From CAYXUW01 sp964468375 (GTDB lineage: Bacteria; Planctomycetota; Phycisphaerae; Sedimentisphaerales; Anaerobacaceae), in assembly GCA_964468375.1 (NCBI GenBank), contig CAYXUW010000124.1:1-5610 (forward strand): a DNA stretch of 5,610 bases. The letters are read 5' to 3'. Positions 1 to 5,455 of this stretch are shown here, one piece after another. The position numbers and the translations under genes are program-made. Numbering within the stretch: position 1 is the stretch's first letter; every line of letters begins with the position of its first letter. The notes below the pieces were generated by a model. That model worked only from the letters and a program-made list of their open reading frames with translations, made no database searches and was not told where the DNA came from.

Positions 1-1
1 C

Positions 2-241
2 GAGCGCAAGAGGGCGGAGGAGAAGATTGGGGAAAGCGAGTTGGCCGATATGGTCAGGCGTGCGATAGCGGAGCTTCCGGCGAGGCAAAGCAGGGCGGTG
101 GTGCTGCGATACCTTGAGCAGCGGGATTACAAAGAGATTTCTGCGGAACTGGGCTGCACCGAGGCCGGGGCAAGGTCAAATGTATCCAAGGCGCTTGCCG
201 GTTTGAAGAAGAAGCTGGCGAGTTTGACAGAACAGGTGTGA
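2..241 (+). CDS. ECF-type RNA polymerase sigma factor, C-terminal fragment (5' end outside window)
   Basis: The frame is open to the left edge, so only the last 79 residues of a sigma-70 family protein are visible. They cover region 4, the helix-turn-helix that reads the -35 element. The stretch starting LPARQSRAVVLRYLEQ is the typical entry to region 4.1, and YKEISAELGCTEAGARSNV is the recognition helix-turn-helix, followed by a basic amphipathic tail (KALAGLKKKL). The first visible residues are highly charged and probably belong to the linker between regions 2 and 4. The internal TTG and ATG codons near 41-51 are not real starts, because the coding frame continues upstream. The stop codon (239-241) lies against the start of the next gene, so the two are very probably co-transcribed and translationally coupled. 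By hand count the first 240 bases are about 59% G+C, richer than the start of the next gene. Family is confident; the exact ECF group cannot be set without region 2. Confidence 0.88.
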   Translation, partial: ERKRAEEKIGESELADMVRRAIAELPARQSRAVVLRYLEQRDYKEISAELGCTEAGARSNVSKALAGLKKKLASLTEQV

Positions 242-246
242 TTAAA

Positions 247-1404
247 ATGAAAGATATTAAAGAAATTCTGAAAGCTATCGGCAGTGAAAATGTTCCGGAC
301 GATGTGCACAAAATCGCAGAGGAAACAGCAAGGAATTTTAGTGAAACACAAACAAGACATTATGTTTTGTGGGAGAATATTATGAGAAGCAGAATGATAA
401 GATTAGCCGCTGCGGCGGTGATAATAATAGCGGCAGCAGTTGGCGTTAGTCAGTTTTTCGGCGGGACGGTTACATTTGCTAAGGTCATTAAGCCGATACT
501 TAATGCCCGGACAGTTGTTTTTGATTTTATTGTTGGTGATGAGAAAACTGGAGCGGTTATACACGATATAGTCGCAGGTTCGAGAATCAGAAGGACATTC
601 TCAAATATGGACACTATCCTAATAATCGACCTCGACAATGCCAAAATGCTTTCATTAGATCCGAAGAGTAAAGTCGCAGTATATATTGACATAAAGGGGC
701 CCCTCCAGGAACAAACAAAAAGCTTCTTGGAATTTGTCCGAAATAGTGTTACCAACTTAGAAGATATGCCGGTCTTGGAACTTGGACAGCGGGATATTGA
801 CGGACGCAAGGCAATCGGCTTTTTCGTGGCAGACAAACCACATTTAGAGCTTACAATATGGGCCGACCACCAGACAGCATCGCCCATTCGCATCGAACTG
901 CGGATGGGACAGTCGCTTTATACTCTCAAGAACATTGAGTTTGATGTACCTGTAGAAGACGGGCTGGTCAGTATGGACGTGCCCAAGGGATATACGTTGT
1001 ACAAGGAAGAGATTGGCATGGGTGAATTTACAGAGGCCGATTTCATCGAAACCTTGCGTATATGGGCGGAGTATCTGCTGGATGGCTGGTTCCCGGAGAG
1101 AATAAGTGTTAAGGATTTGATGGATCAGACCACTATAATAGGGGATGAGATTAACCAGCTAGATATTTCGGATGAGCAGAAGGTGCAGCTTGGTACGAGC
1201 TTCGGACGAGGTGTTGTATTCTTTCAACAACTCGACCCAAGTCGTATGGACTGGCACTATGGGGGTAAGGGCGTAAAATTAGGCGATGCTGAGACAGCTG
1301 TCTTCTGGTATAGGCCAAAGGGGTCGGAAACGTATCGAGTGATTTACGGCGATTTGAGTGTTGAAGACGTTGCAGCAGATGAACTGCCGGGCAGCGAGGA
1401 TTAG
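247..1404 (+). CDS. Membrane anti-sigma-like protein with extracytoplasmic LolA/RseB-like domain
   Basis: This 385-residue protein has three visible parts. Residues 1-50 are a short cytoplasmic segment, where a sigma-binding helix would sit. Residues 51-71 form one membrane span (IRLAAAAVIIIAAAVGVSQFF). The rest lies outside the membrane. Residues about 72-253 resemble the LolA/RseB (MucB) fold family: a beta-rich chain with an 'IWADHQTASPIRIEL' strand pair (204-218) and a 'DVPVEDGLVSMDVPKGYTLY' ending (233-252). A further C-terminal part (about 260-385) has a helical 'EADFIETLRIWAEYLLDGWFP' segment and a 'DWHYGGKGVKLGD...FWYRPKGSETYRV' block. I chose ATG 247 because AGGTG at 234-238 sits 8 bases upstream. 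GTG at 238 would give three more residues and a 4-base overlap with the sigma stop, and remains possible. No zinc-binding HxxxCxxC anti-sigma motif is present. The anti-sigma role is inferred from position and topology; the LolA-like fold is recognised by pattern only. Confidence 0.75.
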   Translation: MKDIKEILKAIGSENVPDDVHKIAEETARNFSETQTRHYVLWENIMRSRMIRLAAAAVIIIAAAVGVSQFFGGTVTFAKVIKPILNARTVVFDFIVGDEKTGAVIHDIVAGSRIRRTFSNMDTILIIDLDNAKMLSLDPKSKVAVYIDIKGPLQEQTKSFLEFVRNSVTNLEDMPVLELGQRDIDGRKAIGFFVADKPHLELTIWADHQTASPIRIELRMGQSLYTLKNIEFDVPVEDGLVSMDVPKGYTLYKEEIGMGEFTEADFIETLRIWAEYLLDGWFPERISVKDLMDQTTIIGDEINQLDISDEQKVQLGTSFGRGVVFFQQLDPSRMDWHYGGKGVKLGDAETAVFWYRPKGSETYRVIYGDLSVEDVAADELPGSED

Positions 1405-1407
1405 ACG

Positions 1408-2355
1408 ATGAAAACGAGGAGACTCGTAATAATAGTCTTGGCTGCTTTTGGTTCCTGGGGTTGTTTTACGGCCGGTGCATCGCCGACTGATTCCTATAAA
1501 TCTGTTTTGGGCAGAACATTTGATTTGGCGGGAGAGCGCTCGCGGGAAGTGCAGCAATTCCAAATGGAATCCCGGCTTATCCACTACGCTCCGGACGGCA
1601 CACGGGTGAGCACCGATGTTTATAAGCTGCGATTAAAATGCGTACCAGCTCAGTCGCCGGGTGCGGGAGATAGATATACCTGCCTTGATTTTACGGTGAA
1701 GATAGGAAGTGGGCCGGAAGTGTCTATTCCTGCTCTTAAGAACTGGTCGCATGTTTTTAATATGGTACCTACGATTAAAGATGGAAGGATGCAGCTGTTC
1801 GGTATTGACCAGGCGAAATTCGATAATCTTAAGGACGCCAACGGAAAGGCGATACCGCAGGGGAATGCTTATCACGTGTATAACGCTTTCATCGATTTTC
1901 ACAGTTTCTGCAATGTCTTTGCCGGACGGACTTACATGGGTAAAGGTATTCAGGACTTAAAGAAAATCGGCGAAAAAATTGTTCACGAATCAGCTTTCAG
2001 TGAGCCGCCGGTAGATGTCGAAGGCAATGTTGCCAAGGGTTCGTTTTTCAAGAACGGCGAGATAACGCTCGAGTTCAAAGGGCTTTGTCTGGTGGATAAC
2101 GCTGCCTGTGCGATAGTTACCGTGGATTCCGGTCAAAGCTCATTTAATATGATAATGAGTCCCGGCACGGATATGGAGGAAAGGGCGGTTGGAAGCTCGC
2201 ATTATAAGGGCGATATCTGTATAGACCTTGCCACGAAGTGGGTAAAAAGAGTAACTCTTGATGAGCTTGTCATCTCTGAGTCTACGATGGTTGCGACTGG
2301 AAGCAAGAAAAATGAGGTCATTGAGCGGAATATCACAATTCGCTGTATCAAATAA
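1408..2355 (+). CDS. Secreted protein of unknown function, third gene of sigma operon
   Basis: I do not recognise a named family. The 315-residue protein starts with a clear Sec signal peptide: basic MKTRR, hydrophobic core 6-14, and a likely signal peptidase I site AGA|S after residue 24. Cys19 is preceded by S-W-G, a poor lipobox, so a lipoprotein is less likely. The mature part looks mainly beta-stranded and has seven cysteines (for example Cys78 and those in YTCLDF, SFCNVF, GLCLVD, AACAIV, GDICIDL and IRCIK), which could form disulfides outside the cytoplasm. A late segment, IDLATKWVKRVTLDELVI, resembles the lipid-carrier-like repeats often seen in planctomycete envelope proteins, but this is weak. 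ATG 1408 follows the previous stop by 3 bases with GAGGA at 1396-1400, spaced 7, so the gene belongs to the same operon. It is the last gene before the terminator at 2374. A likely role is envelope cargo or a partner of the upstream membrane protein (inference). Confidence 0.8.
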   Translation: MKTRRLVIIVLAAFGSWGCFTAGASPTDSYKSVLGRTFDLAGERSREVQQFQMESRLIHYAPDGTRVSTDVYKLRLKCVPAQSPGAGDRYTCLDFTVKIGSGPEVSIPALKNWSHVFNMVPTIKDGRMQLFGIDQAKFDNLKDANGKAIPQGNAYHVYNAFIDFHSFCNVFAGRTYMGKGIQDLKKIGEKIVHESAFSEPPVDVEGNVAKGSFFKNGEITLEFKGLCLVDNAACAIVTVDSGQSSFNMIMSPGTDMEERAVGSSHYKGDICIDLATKWVKRVTLDELVISESTMVATGSKKNEVIERNITIRCIK

Positions 2356-2373
2356 ATGAATGGATTAGCAATT

Positions 2374-2403
2374 AAGGCCGGGTGTTTTGCCCGGCCTTTT
2401 TTT
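2374..2403 (+). terminator. Intrinsic (Rho-independent) terminator closing the first operon
   Basis: Left arm AAGGCCGGG (2374-2382) and right arm CCCGGCCTT (2390-2398) pair perfectly over 9 bp around a 7-base loop (TGTTTTG). The right arm runs into seven consecutive T (2397-2403). It lies 18 bases after the stop codon at 2355. A perfect G+C-rich stem plus T tract on the plus strand is strong evidence that the upstream operon ends here and that the downstream sigma gene needs its own promoter. Confidence 0.95.
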
Positions 2404-2420
2404 ATGCGCAAGAGTTGGAA

Positions 2421-2450
2421 CTGGCGGGAAAGTTTTATTTTATTTATACT
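2421..2450 (+). promoter_or_regulatory. Possible promoter of the second sigma operon
   Basis: The 112 bases between the terminator and the sigma start hold a good -10-like hexamer TATACT (2445-2450). With an 18-base spacer the -35 position is CTGGCG (2421-2426), which matches TTGACA at only three of six bases. A GGAAC (2417-2421), the usual ECF -35 core, lies just upstream, but no ECF-like -10 follows at 16-17 bases. A promoter must lie in this gap because a strong terminator precedes it; the exact hexamers are tentative. Confidence 0.3.
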
Positions 2451-2501
2451 AAAACAGGCGGCCTAGTTGTTATATAAGTGAAAATCAATTGATTTGGTTT
2501 T

Positions 2502-2507
2502 GGAAAG
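2502..2507 (+). promoter_or_regulatory. Ribosome binding site that selects ATG 2516 for the sigma gene
   Basis: GGAAAG lies 8 bases before ATG 2516. The alternative upstream in-frame TTG (2489) has no Shine-Dalgarno-like sequence before it (AAGTGAAAATCAA), and the nine residues it would add (MIWFWKAAS) look nothing like a sigma N-terminus. Confidence 0.6.
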
Positions 2508-2515
2508 CGGCTTCT

Positions 2516-3061
2516 ATGCTGCAGGACAAGGTATTTATATGGAAGTTTAATCGGGGCGAAAAAGAAGCCCTGCGATGCATCTATGAAAAGTACAAAGATG
2601 ATTTGGTAACGCTGGCGGCAGCTTTGCTGAGTGATGTGAGTTTAGCTGAGGATGTCGTGCACGATGTTTTTGTCCGTTTTCTCAAATCTTCCGGGAAGTT
2701 TCGGCTTACCGGCAGCCTGAAGGGTTATCTGGCGACGTGCGTCGCAAATAACGCGCGCAACAGAAACAAAGCAAAGCAAAAGCACACAGGTTACGGGCTA
2801 GATGATGCAGATAAAGTTTTATCTGATCCAAATAATCCTGATGCTACGGTGATATTTGGTGAAGAGCTGAGTCGATTAAGTTCGGCACTTGCGCGACTTC
2901 CGTATGAACAGAAAGAGGTTTTGCTTATGCGTTCGTATAGCGACTTGAAGTTCAGGACTATCGCAAAGTCGCTTGGCGTTTCGATTAACACAGCACAGGG
3001 CAGATACAGGTATGCGCTGCAGAAACTGCGGTCAATGTTAGATGGCGAGGTGGAAAAATGA
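2516..3061 (+). CDS. ECF-type RNA polymerase sigma factor (sigma-70 family)
   Basis: A complete 181-residue sigma factor of the two-domain (region 2 plus region 4) type, a normal length for ECF sigmas. Region 2 spans about 20-84: IYEKYKDDLVTLAAALL, then the conserved LAEDVVHDVFVRFLKS (43-58, core-binding and -10-reading helices), then LKGYLATCVANNARNRNK (68-85). A polar linker (86-118) follows. Region 4 spans about 125-175: LARLPYEQKEVLLMRSYSDL, then the helix-turn-helix FRTIAKSLGVSINTAQGRYR (146-165) that reads the -35 element, then a basic tail ALQKLRSML. No SnoaL-like or other C-terminal extension is present. An upstream TTG at 2489 keeps the frame open but ATG 2516 has the better ribosome site. 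The stop overlaps the next start as ATGA (3058-3061), the usual coupling of an ECF sigma to its anti-sigma. Target promoters cannot be read from this window. Confidence 0.93.
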   Translation: MLQDKVFIWKFNRGEKEALRCIYEKYKDDLVTLAAALLSDVSLAEDVVHDVFVRFLKSSGKFRLTGSLKGYLATCVANNARNRNKAKQKHTGYGLDDADKVLSDPNNPDATVIFGEELSRLSSALARLPYEQKEVLLMRSYSDLKFRTIAKSLGVSINTAQGRYRYALQKLRSMLDGEVEK

Positions 3062-3471
3062 AACCGACAGATGATATGGGCAAGCTGATTAAGAAATTAC
3101 ATATAGAAGCCAGTTCTGAATTGGACAGGAAAGTTCATAGCGATATTTCCGATGCTATTGCCAAGCCGGAACCGGCTGTTAGAACGAATATATGGCGAAT
3201 GAAGTTGACTGTTGCTGCTGCTATTATCGTCGCCTTCGGTGTCGGCTTTTTCATCGGCCAGAAATCACGACCGACAGAGTCGGAGATTTACTTGGCAGAT
3301 GTTGCCAGTCATACTCCTGCAATGTCAGCGTATCAGACCGACGAAAGCGGATTTTGGCGGCAGAAAGTTTTGGCTGCAATACAGCCGAGGCCTTATACAC
3401 AAAACCGGTTTGACCAAATCGGATTGCTTAAAACCTACAGGCAATATCTAAAGGAGAAAAATTATGACTAA
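3058..3471 (+). CDS. Short single-span membrane anti-sigma-like protein
   Basis: The protein has 137 residues. The cytoplasmic N-terminus (1-47) carries MGKLIKKLHIEASSELDRKV, a probable amphipathic helix of the kind that binds sigma, followed by NIWRMK at the membrane. One span lies at about 50-67 (LTVAAAIIVAFGVGFFIG, with glycines at 61, 63 and 67). The short outer tail (68-137) has no recognised domain and ends in a charged helix-like segment (FDQIGLLKTYRQYLKEKNYD). It lacks the HxxxCxxC zinc motif of classical zinc anti-sigma factors. It begins inside the sigma stop codon (ATGA overlap) and its own end overlaps the next gene by 8 bases. Architecture of the first 70 residues parallels that of the protein at 247-1404: short helical N-terminus, Trp-x(n)-Met-basic, then an Ala/Ile-rich span. 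The anti-sigma role is inferred from position and topology and is not shown by a known domain. Confidence 0.75.
   Translation: MKPTDDMGKLIKKLHIEASSELDRKVHSDISDAIAKPEPAVRTNIWRMKLTVAAAIIVAFGVGFFIGQKSRPTESEIYLADVASHTPAMSAYQTDESGFWRQKVLAAIQPRPYTQNRFDQIGLLKTYRQYLKEKNYD
3451..3456 (+). promoter_or_regulatory. Strong ribosome binding site embedded in the preceding coding region
   Basis: AAGGAG lies 7 bases before ATG 3464, inside the last codons of the anti-sigma-like gene. It supports independent, efficient initiation of the propeller gene even though the two reading frames overlap by 8 bases. Confidence 0.75.
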
Positions 3472-4939
3472 GAAAAATCTTATCAGTTTCTTACTTATCG
3501 TTTTATATGTCGCGGTTACTTTTTTTATAGGCTGTATACCTGAGGACACGCTTCAATGGTCTGTGGACGGTTCAGTCGGAATCTACAGTAAGGGCGGTGC
3601 ACTTTTCCTCGTGGACGGCAGCAGCGGCTCTCTGACTCAAATAGCTCCCAAAGAAACTACTACGCTCTGGCCTGCTATTTCGCCTGACGGCAGATTTATT
3701 GCTTACGGCCAGAGGATACCTGTTGAAAACTTCGACGAGGCTCTAAGTCTTTTGCCGCCGAATCAAATCAAAATACTTCAAACCCATGCTGCTATAGTGA
3801 AAGAGGGAATACAAAAAAAAGGCAGTGTTGAGTTGTCTTCTGACGGTATTCTCAAATCTTACAATGAGGAATACCGCAGCTGGATAGTTCATTATCTTTT
3901 CAAGAAACTTGACGATGACGGCGCAATTACCAAGAGACTTGGAACTGAAGCTGTTGAGAAGGCCCTTAAAGAACCGTTGAATTACTACAGACTGATTCTA
4001 ATGCCATCGGATGACTTAAATAAAAAAACCGTTGTTGCTGTAAGTATCCTGAATATATGGAAAATTTCTTTCTCGCCCGACTCCAAACTTATAGCTTATG
4101 TCACCGACCGTATCAAAGGCGATGTATTCGAATACGGTTTCGACTTATATATTGCTTCGCCAGCCCAGAAAATACCCGCTGCGCTTGTTGCCCAGGCCGC
4201 TGCAATAGGTTGTGACTTTCGCCCCGATGGCCAGACTATTGCTTACCTGAAACCGGAAAAAGAAGAATTCGAAGACCAGGATTTTCTGCCCGGTTCACTC
4301 GTCGAAAAAGTTATTGCCAAGCCGAATGGAGAGCTCATAGTGGAGCCCGCCGATCCTGAGAAAGAAACTGGCTTTGCCACACACATATGCACAGGTTCTG
4401 AGAAAGAACTTACAGGTGTACTTTATTGCTCCTGGATGGTGGTGCAATACGCCGACGATAGTCGTATCTTTTTCTCTTCAGCGAAGATGTCACTGCCTAC
4501 GAGCAAAATCGATGAAGAGAAAAACTCTCTGTTCTGCTGTGATATTCTTACAGGTGCTGTCAGTGAGATTCTTCCGGAAACCGCCCTTGACTTCACGCAG
4601 GGCAATTGTCATCTGTTTGCACCCTCGCAAGACAGCCGAAAGATTCTTCTTCCGGGAAATAAGAACACGCTCGGCATATATGCGCTCGGGCAAGACTCTG
4701 ATTCGTCAAAAATACTTATAGATAAAGATGAATCCTTTGGAGACGACTCGCCGCCTGAGCTTATTTCGAATTGGAAGGGCAAGGACCAGATCTCCTGCCT
4801 CGTTGCTGAAAACTCCAAGTATCTAAACGACGACCCAAACGCTCCTCACGAACGAAAAGAGGTGGTTATTCTCGATACTAAGGGGAAACTCGTGCAGGTT
4901 CTCAGTAAAGACTGGCCGGATGAGCTGCTTGATTATTAG
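3464..4939 (+). CDS. TolB/PD40-like beta-propeller protein, probable lipoprotein
   Basis: The protein has 491 residues. The N-terminus is basic (MTKKN) with a hydrophobic stretch 6-22 and F-I-G-C at 21-24; Cys24 would be the lipidated residue, although Phe at -3 departs from the usual Leu. The rest carries PD40 (WD40-like, TolB-type) blade motifs: LWPAISPDGRFIAY (68-81), IWKISFSPDSKLIAY (198-212), IGCDFRPDGQTIAYL (248-262), and weaker ones at YADDSRIFFSSA (329-340) and APSQDSRKILLPG (386-398). A first blade-like strand set (WSVDGSVGIYSKGGALFLVD) follows Cys24. A mostly helical insert of about 115 residues (83-197) separates the first and second clear motifs. Such propellers usually bind proteins or peptides; no catalytic motif is visible. 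Its place directly after the anti-sigma-like gene, with an overlap and a strong ribosome site, suggests an envelope partner or sensor for that protein (inference). It is not TolB itself: there is no Tol-Pal gene nearby. Confidence 0.85.
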   Translation: MTKKNLISFLLIVLYVAVTFFIGCIPEDTLQWSVDGSVGIYSKGGALFLVDGSSGSLTQIAPKETTTLWPAISPDGRFIAYGQRIPVENFDEALSLLPPNQIKILQTHAAIVKEGIQKKGSVELSSDGILKSYNEEYRSWIVHYLFKKLDDDGAITKRLGTEAVEKALKEPLNYYRLILMPSDDLNKKTVVAVSILNIWKISFSPDSKLIAYVTDRIKGDVFEYGFDLYIASPAQKIPAALVAQAAAIGCDFRPDGQTIAYLKPEKEEFEDQDFLPGSLVEKVIAKPNGELIVEPADPEKETGFATHICTGSEKELTGVLYCSWMVVQYADDSRIFFSSAKMSLPTSKIDEEKNSLFCCDILTGAVSEILPETALDFTQGNCHLFAPSQDSRKILLPGNKNTLGIYALGQDSDSSKILIDKDESFGDDSPPELISNWKGKDQISCLVAENSKYLNDDPNAPHERKEVVILDTKGKLVQVLSKDWPDELLDY

Positions 4940-4943
4940 TTTC

Positions 4944-4955
4944 AGGAGAAAGGAG
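4944..4955 (+). promoter_or_regulatory. Doubled Shine-Dalgarno sequence before the DUF6868-like gene
   Basis: AGGAG occurs twice (4944-4948 and 4951-4955). The second copy is 7 bases before ATG 4963 and is the likely working one. It is the strongest translation signal in the window and fixes the start of a short gene. Confidence 0.65.
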
Positions 4956-4962
4956 AAATTTT

Positions 4963-5205
4963 ATGGACATCAATACGCTCAAGGCGTTCTTTTTGTGGTG
5001 CACTATTATTAACGGGGCAATGCGGCTTTTCATACACGTGATGCGCATCTTTGCCGACGATTGGTGCTACTCGGTCCACAAAAAGTTATTCAATGTCTCC
5101 CGGGAAACTTACAACACAATGATTTACGCGTTTGTTATGTTCTATAAGATTTTATGGATTGTCTTCAATCTCGTCCCCTGGCTGGCCCTGCTAATCATTG
5201 CTTAA
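4963..5205 (+). CDS. Small two-span membrane protein, DUF6868-like
   Basis: The 80-residue protein matches my memory of the DUF6868 family in length and layout: opening INTLKAFFLWCTIIN, a central FADDWCYSVHKKLFNVSRETYN, and a closing FYKILWIVFNLVPWLALLII. Two hydrophobic segments lie at about 8-30 and 53-79, with a short polar loop (31-52) between them. The first span holds Arg21, His25 and Arg28, which is more polar than usual for a membrane helix. No function is known for the family. It follows the propeller gene by 23 bases with a strong ribosome site, so it is probably the last gene of the second sigma operon. It ends 12 bases from the convergent minus-strand gene, and no hairpin terminator is visible in that gap. 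Confidence 0.82.
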   Translation: MDINTLKAFFLWCTIINGAMRLFIHVMRIFADDWCYSVHKKLFNVSRETYNTMIYAFVMFYKILWIVFNLVPWLALLIIA

Positions 5206-5217
5206 CCAGAGACAGCT

Positions 5218-5409
5218 TTACAGATTCCATGCCTTTGCGAAGGCCTTGAAGCTGCGGTCGTAAGTTTTCTCGACGTCGTCAGGGAAACAGCAGGCAGGAA
5301 GCTCTTTCACAGCCAAGTGTGACTTTATACATTCGCAGCATACCCCCTTTTTGCCGCATGGATATGTACAATTGCAATTTTTCAGGTTCTGTTCTTTTTT
5401 GCATTCCAT
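5218..5409 (-). CDS. Small cysteine-rich protein, DUF6485-like
   Basis: The 63-residue protein has nine cysteines (3, 12, 14, 18, 24, 25, 27, 40, 41) and His31, in the order MECKKEQNLKNCNCTYPCGK, GVCCECIKSHL, ELPACCFPDDVEKTYDRS. This pattern is that of the DUF6485 family as I remember it; a metal site, probably zinc or iron-sulfur, is likely but not shown. No signal peptide or membrane span is present, so it should be cytoplasmic. ATG (5407-5409) is preceded on the minus strand by AAGGAA (5420-5425), 10 bases away. It lies 46 bases downstream of the stop of the minus-strand glycosidase-like gene and may be co-transcribed with it. The high cysteine content and the DDVEKTYDRS ending make a chance open frame unlikely. 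Confidence 0.83.
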   Translation of the reverse strand: MECKKEQNLKNCNCTYPCGKKGVCCECIKSHLAVKELPACCFPDDVEKTYDRSFKAFAKAWNL

Positions 5410-5455
5410 ATTTAGAAGTTTCCTTATACAGCACAGACTGCAAGCTACACAGATT

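Noticed and set aside
695..704. Perfect palindrome AGGGGCCCCT
   Set aside because: It is a single 10-base palindrome inside coding sequence, with no second copy or regulatory context.
54..893. Minus-strand open frames opposite the first sigma and anti-sigma-like genes (54-311, 127-360, 450-893)
   Set aside because: They are antisense to well-supported genes, have no ribosome sites or recognisable motifs, and read as low-quality protein.
1279..1902. Minus-strand open frames across the junction and start of the secreted-protein gene
   Set aside because: They overlap strongly supported plus-strand coding sequence, with no domain signature.
2489..2515. TTG start extending the second sigma factor by nine residues
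   Set aside because: There is no ribosome site before it, and the added residues are unlike sigma N-termini; ATG 2516 has GGAAAG at good spacing.
2404..2515. Possible riboswitch or small RNA in the gap between operons
   Set aside because: Only 112 bases are available, they are A+T-rich, and no stable paired structure is visible after the terminator.
3271..3283. Small inverted repeat CCGAC-AGA-GTCGG
   Set aside because: It is a 5-bp stem within the anti-sigma-like coding region with no T tract, and is compatible with chance.
3192..3451. Plus-strand frames inside the short anti-sigma-like gene (73 and 79 residues)
   Set aside because: Both are out-of-frame shadows; the frame from 3058 has start overlap, membrane span and operon logic.
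4374..4818. Open frames on both strands inside the propeller gene
   Set aside because: They are basic, cysteine-rich shadow translations with no start signals; the PD40 motifs lie in the main frame.
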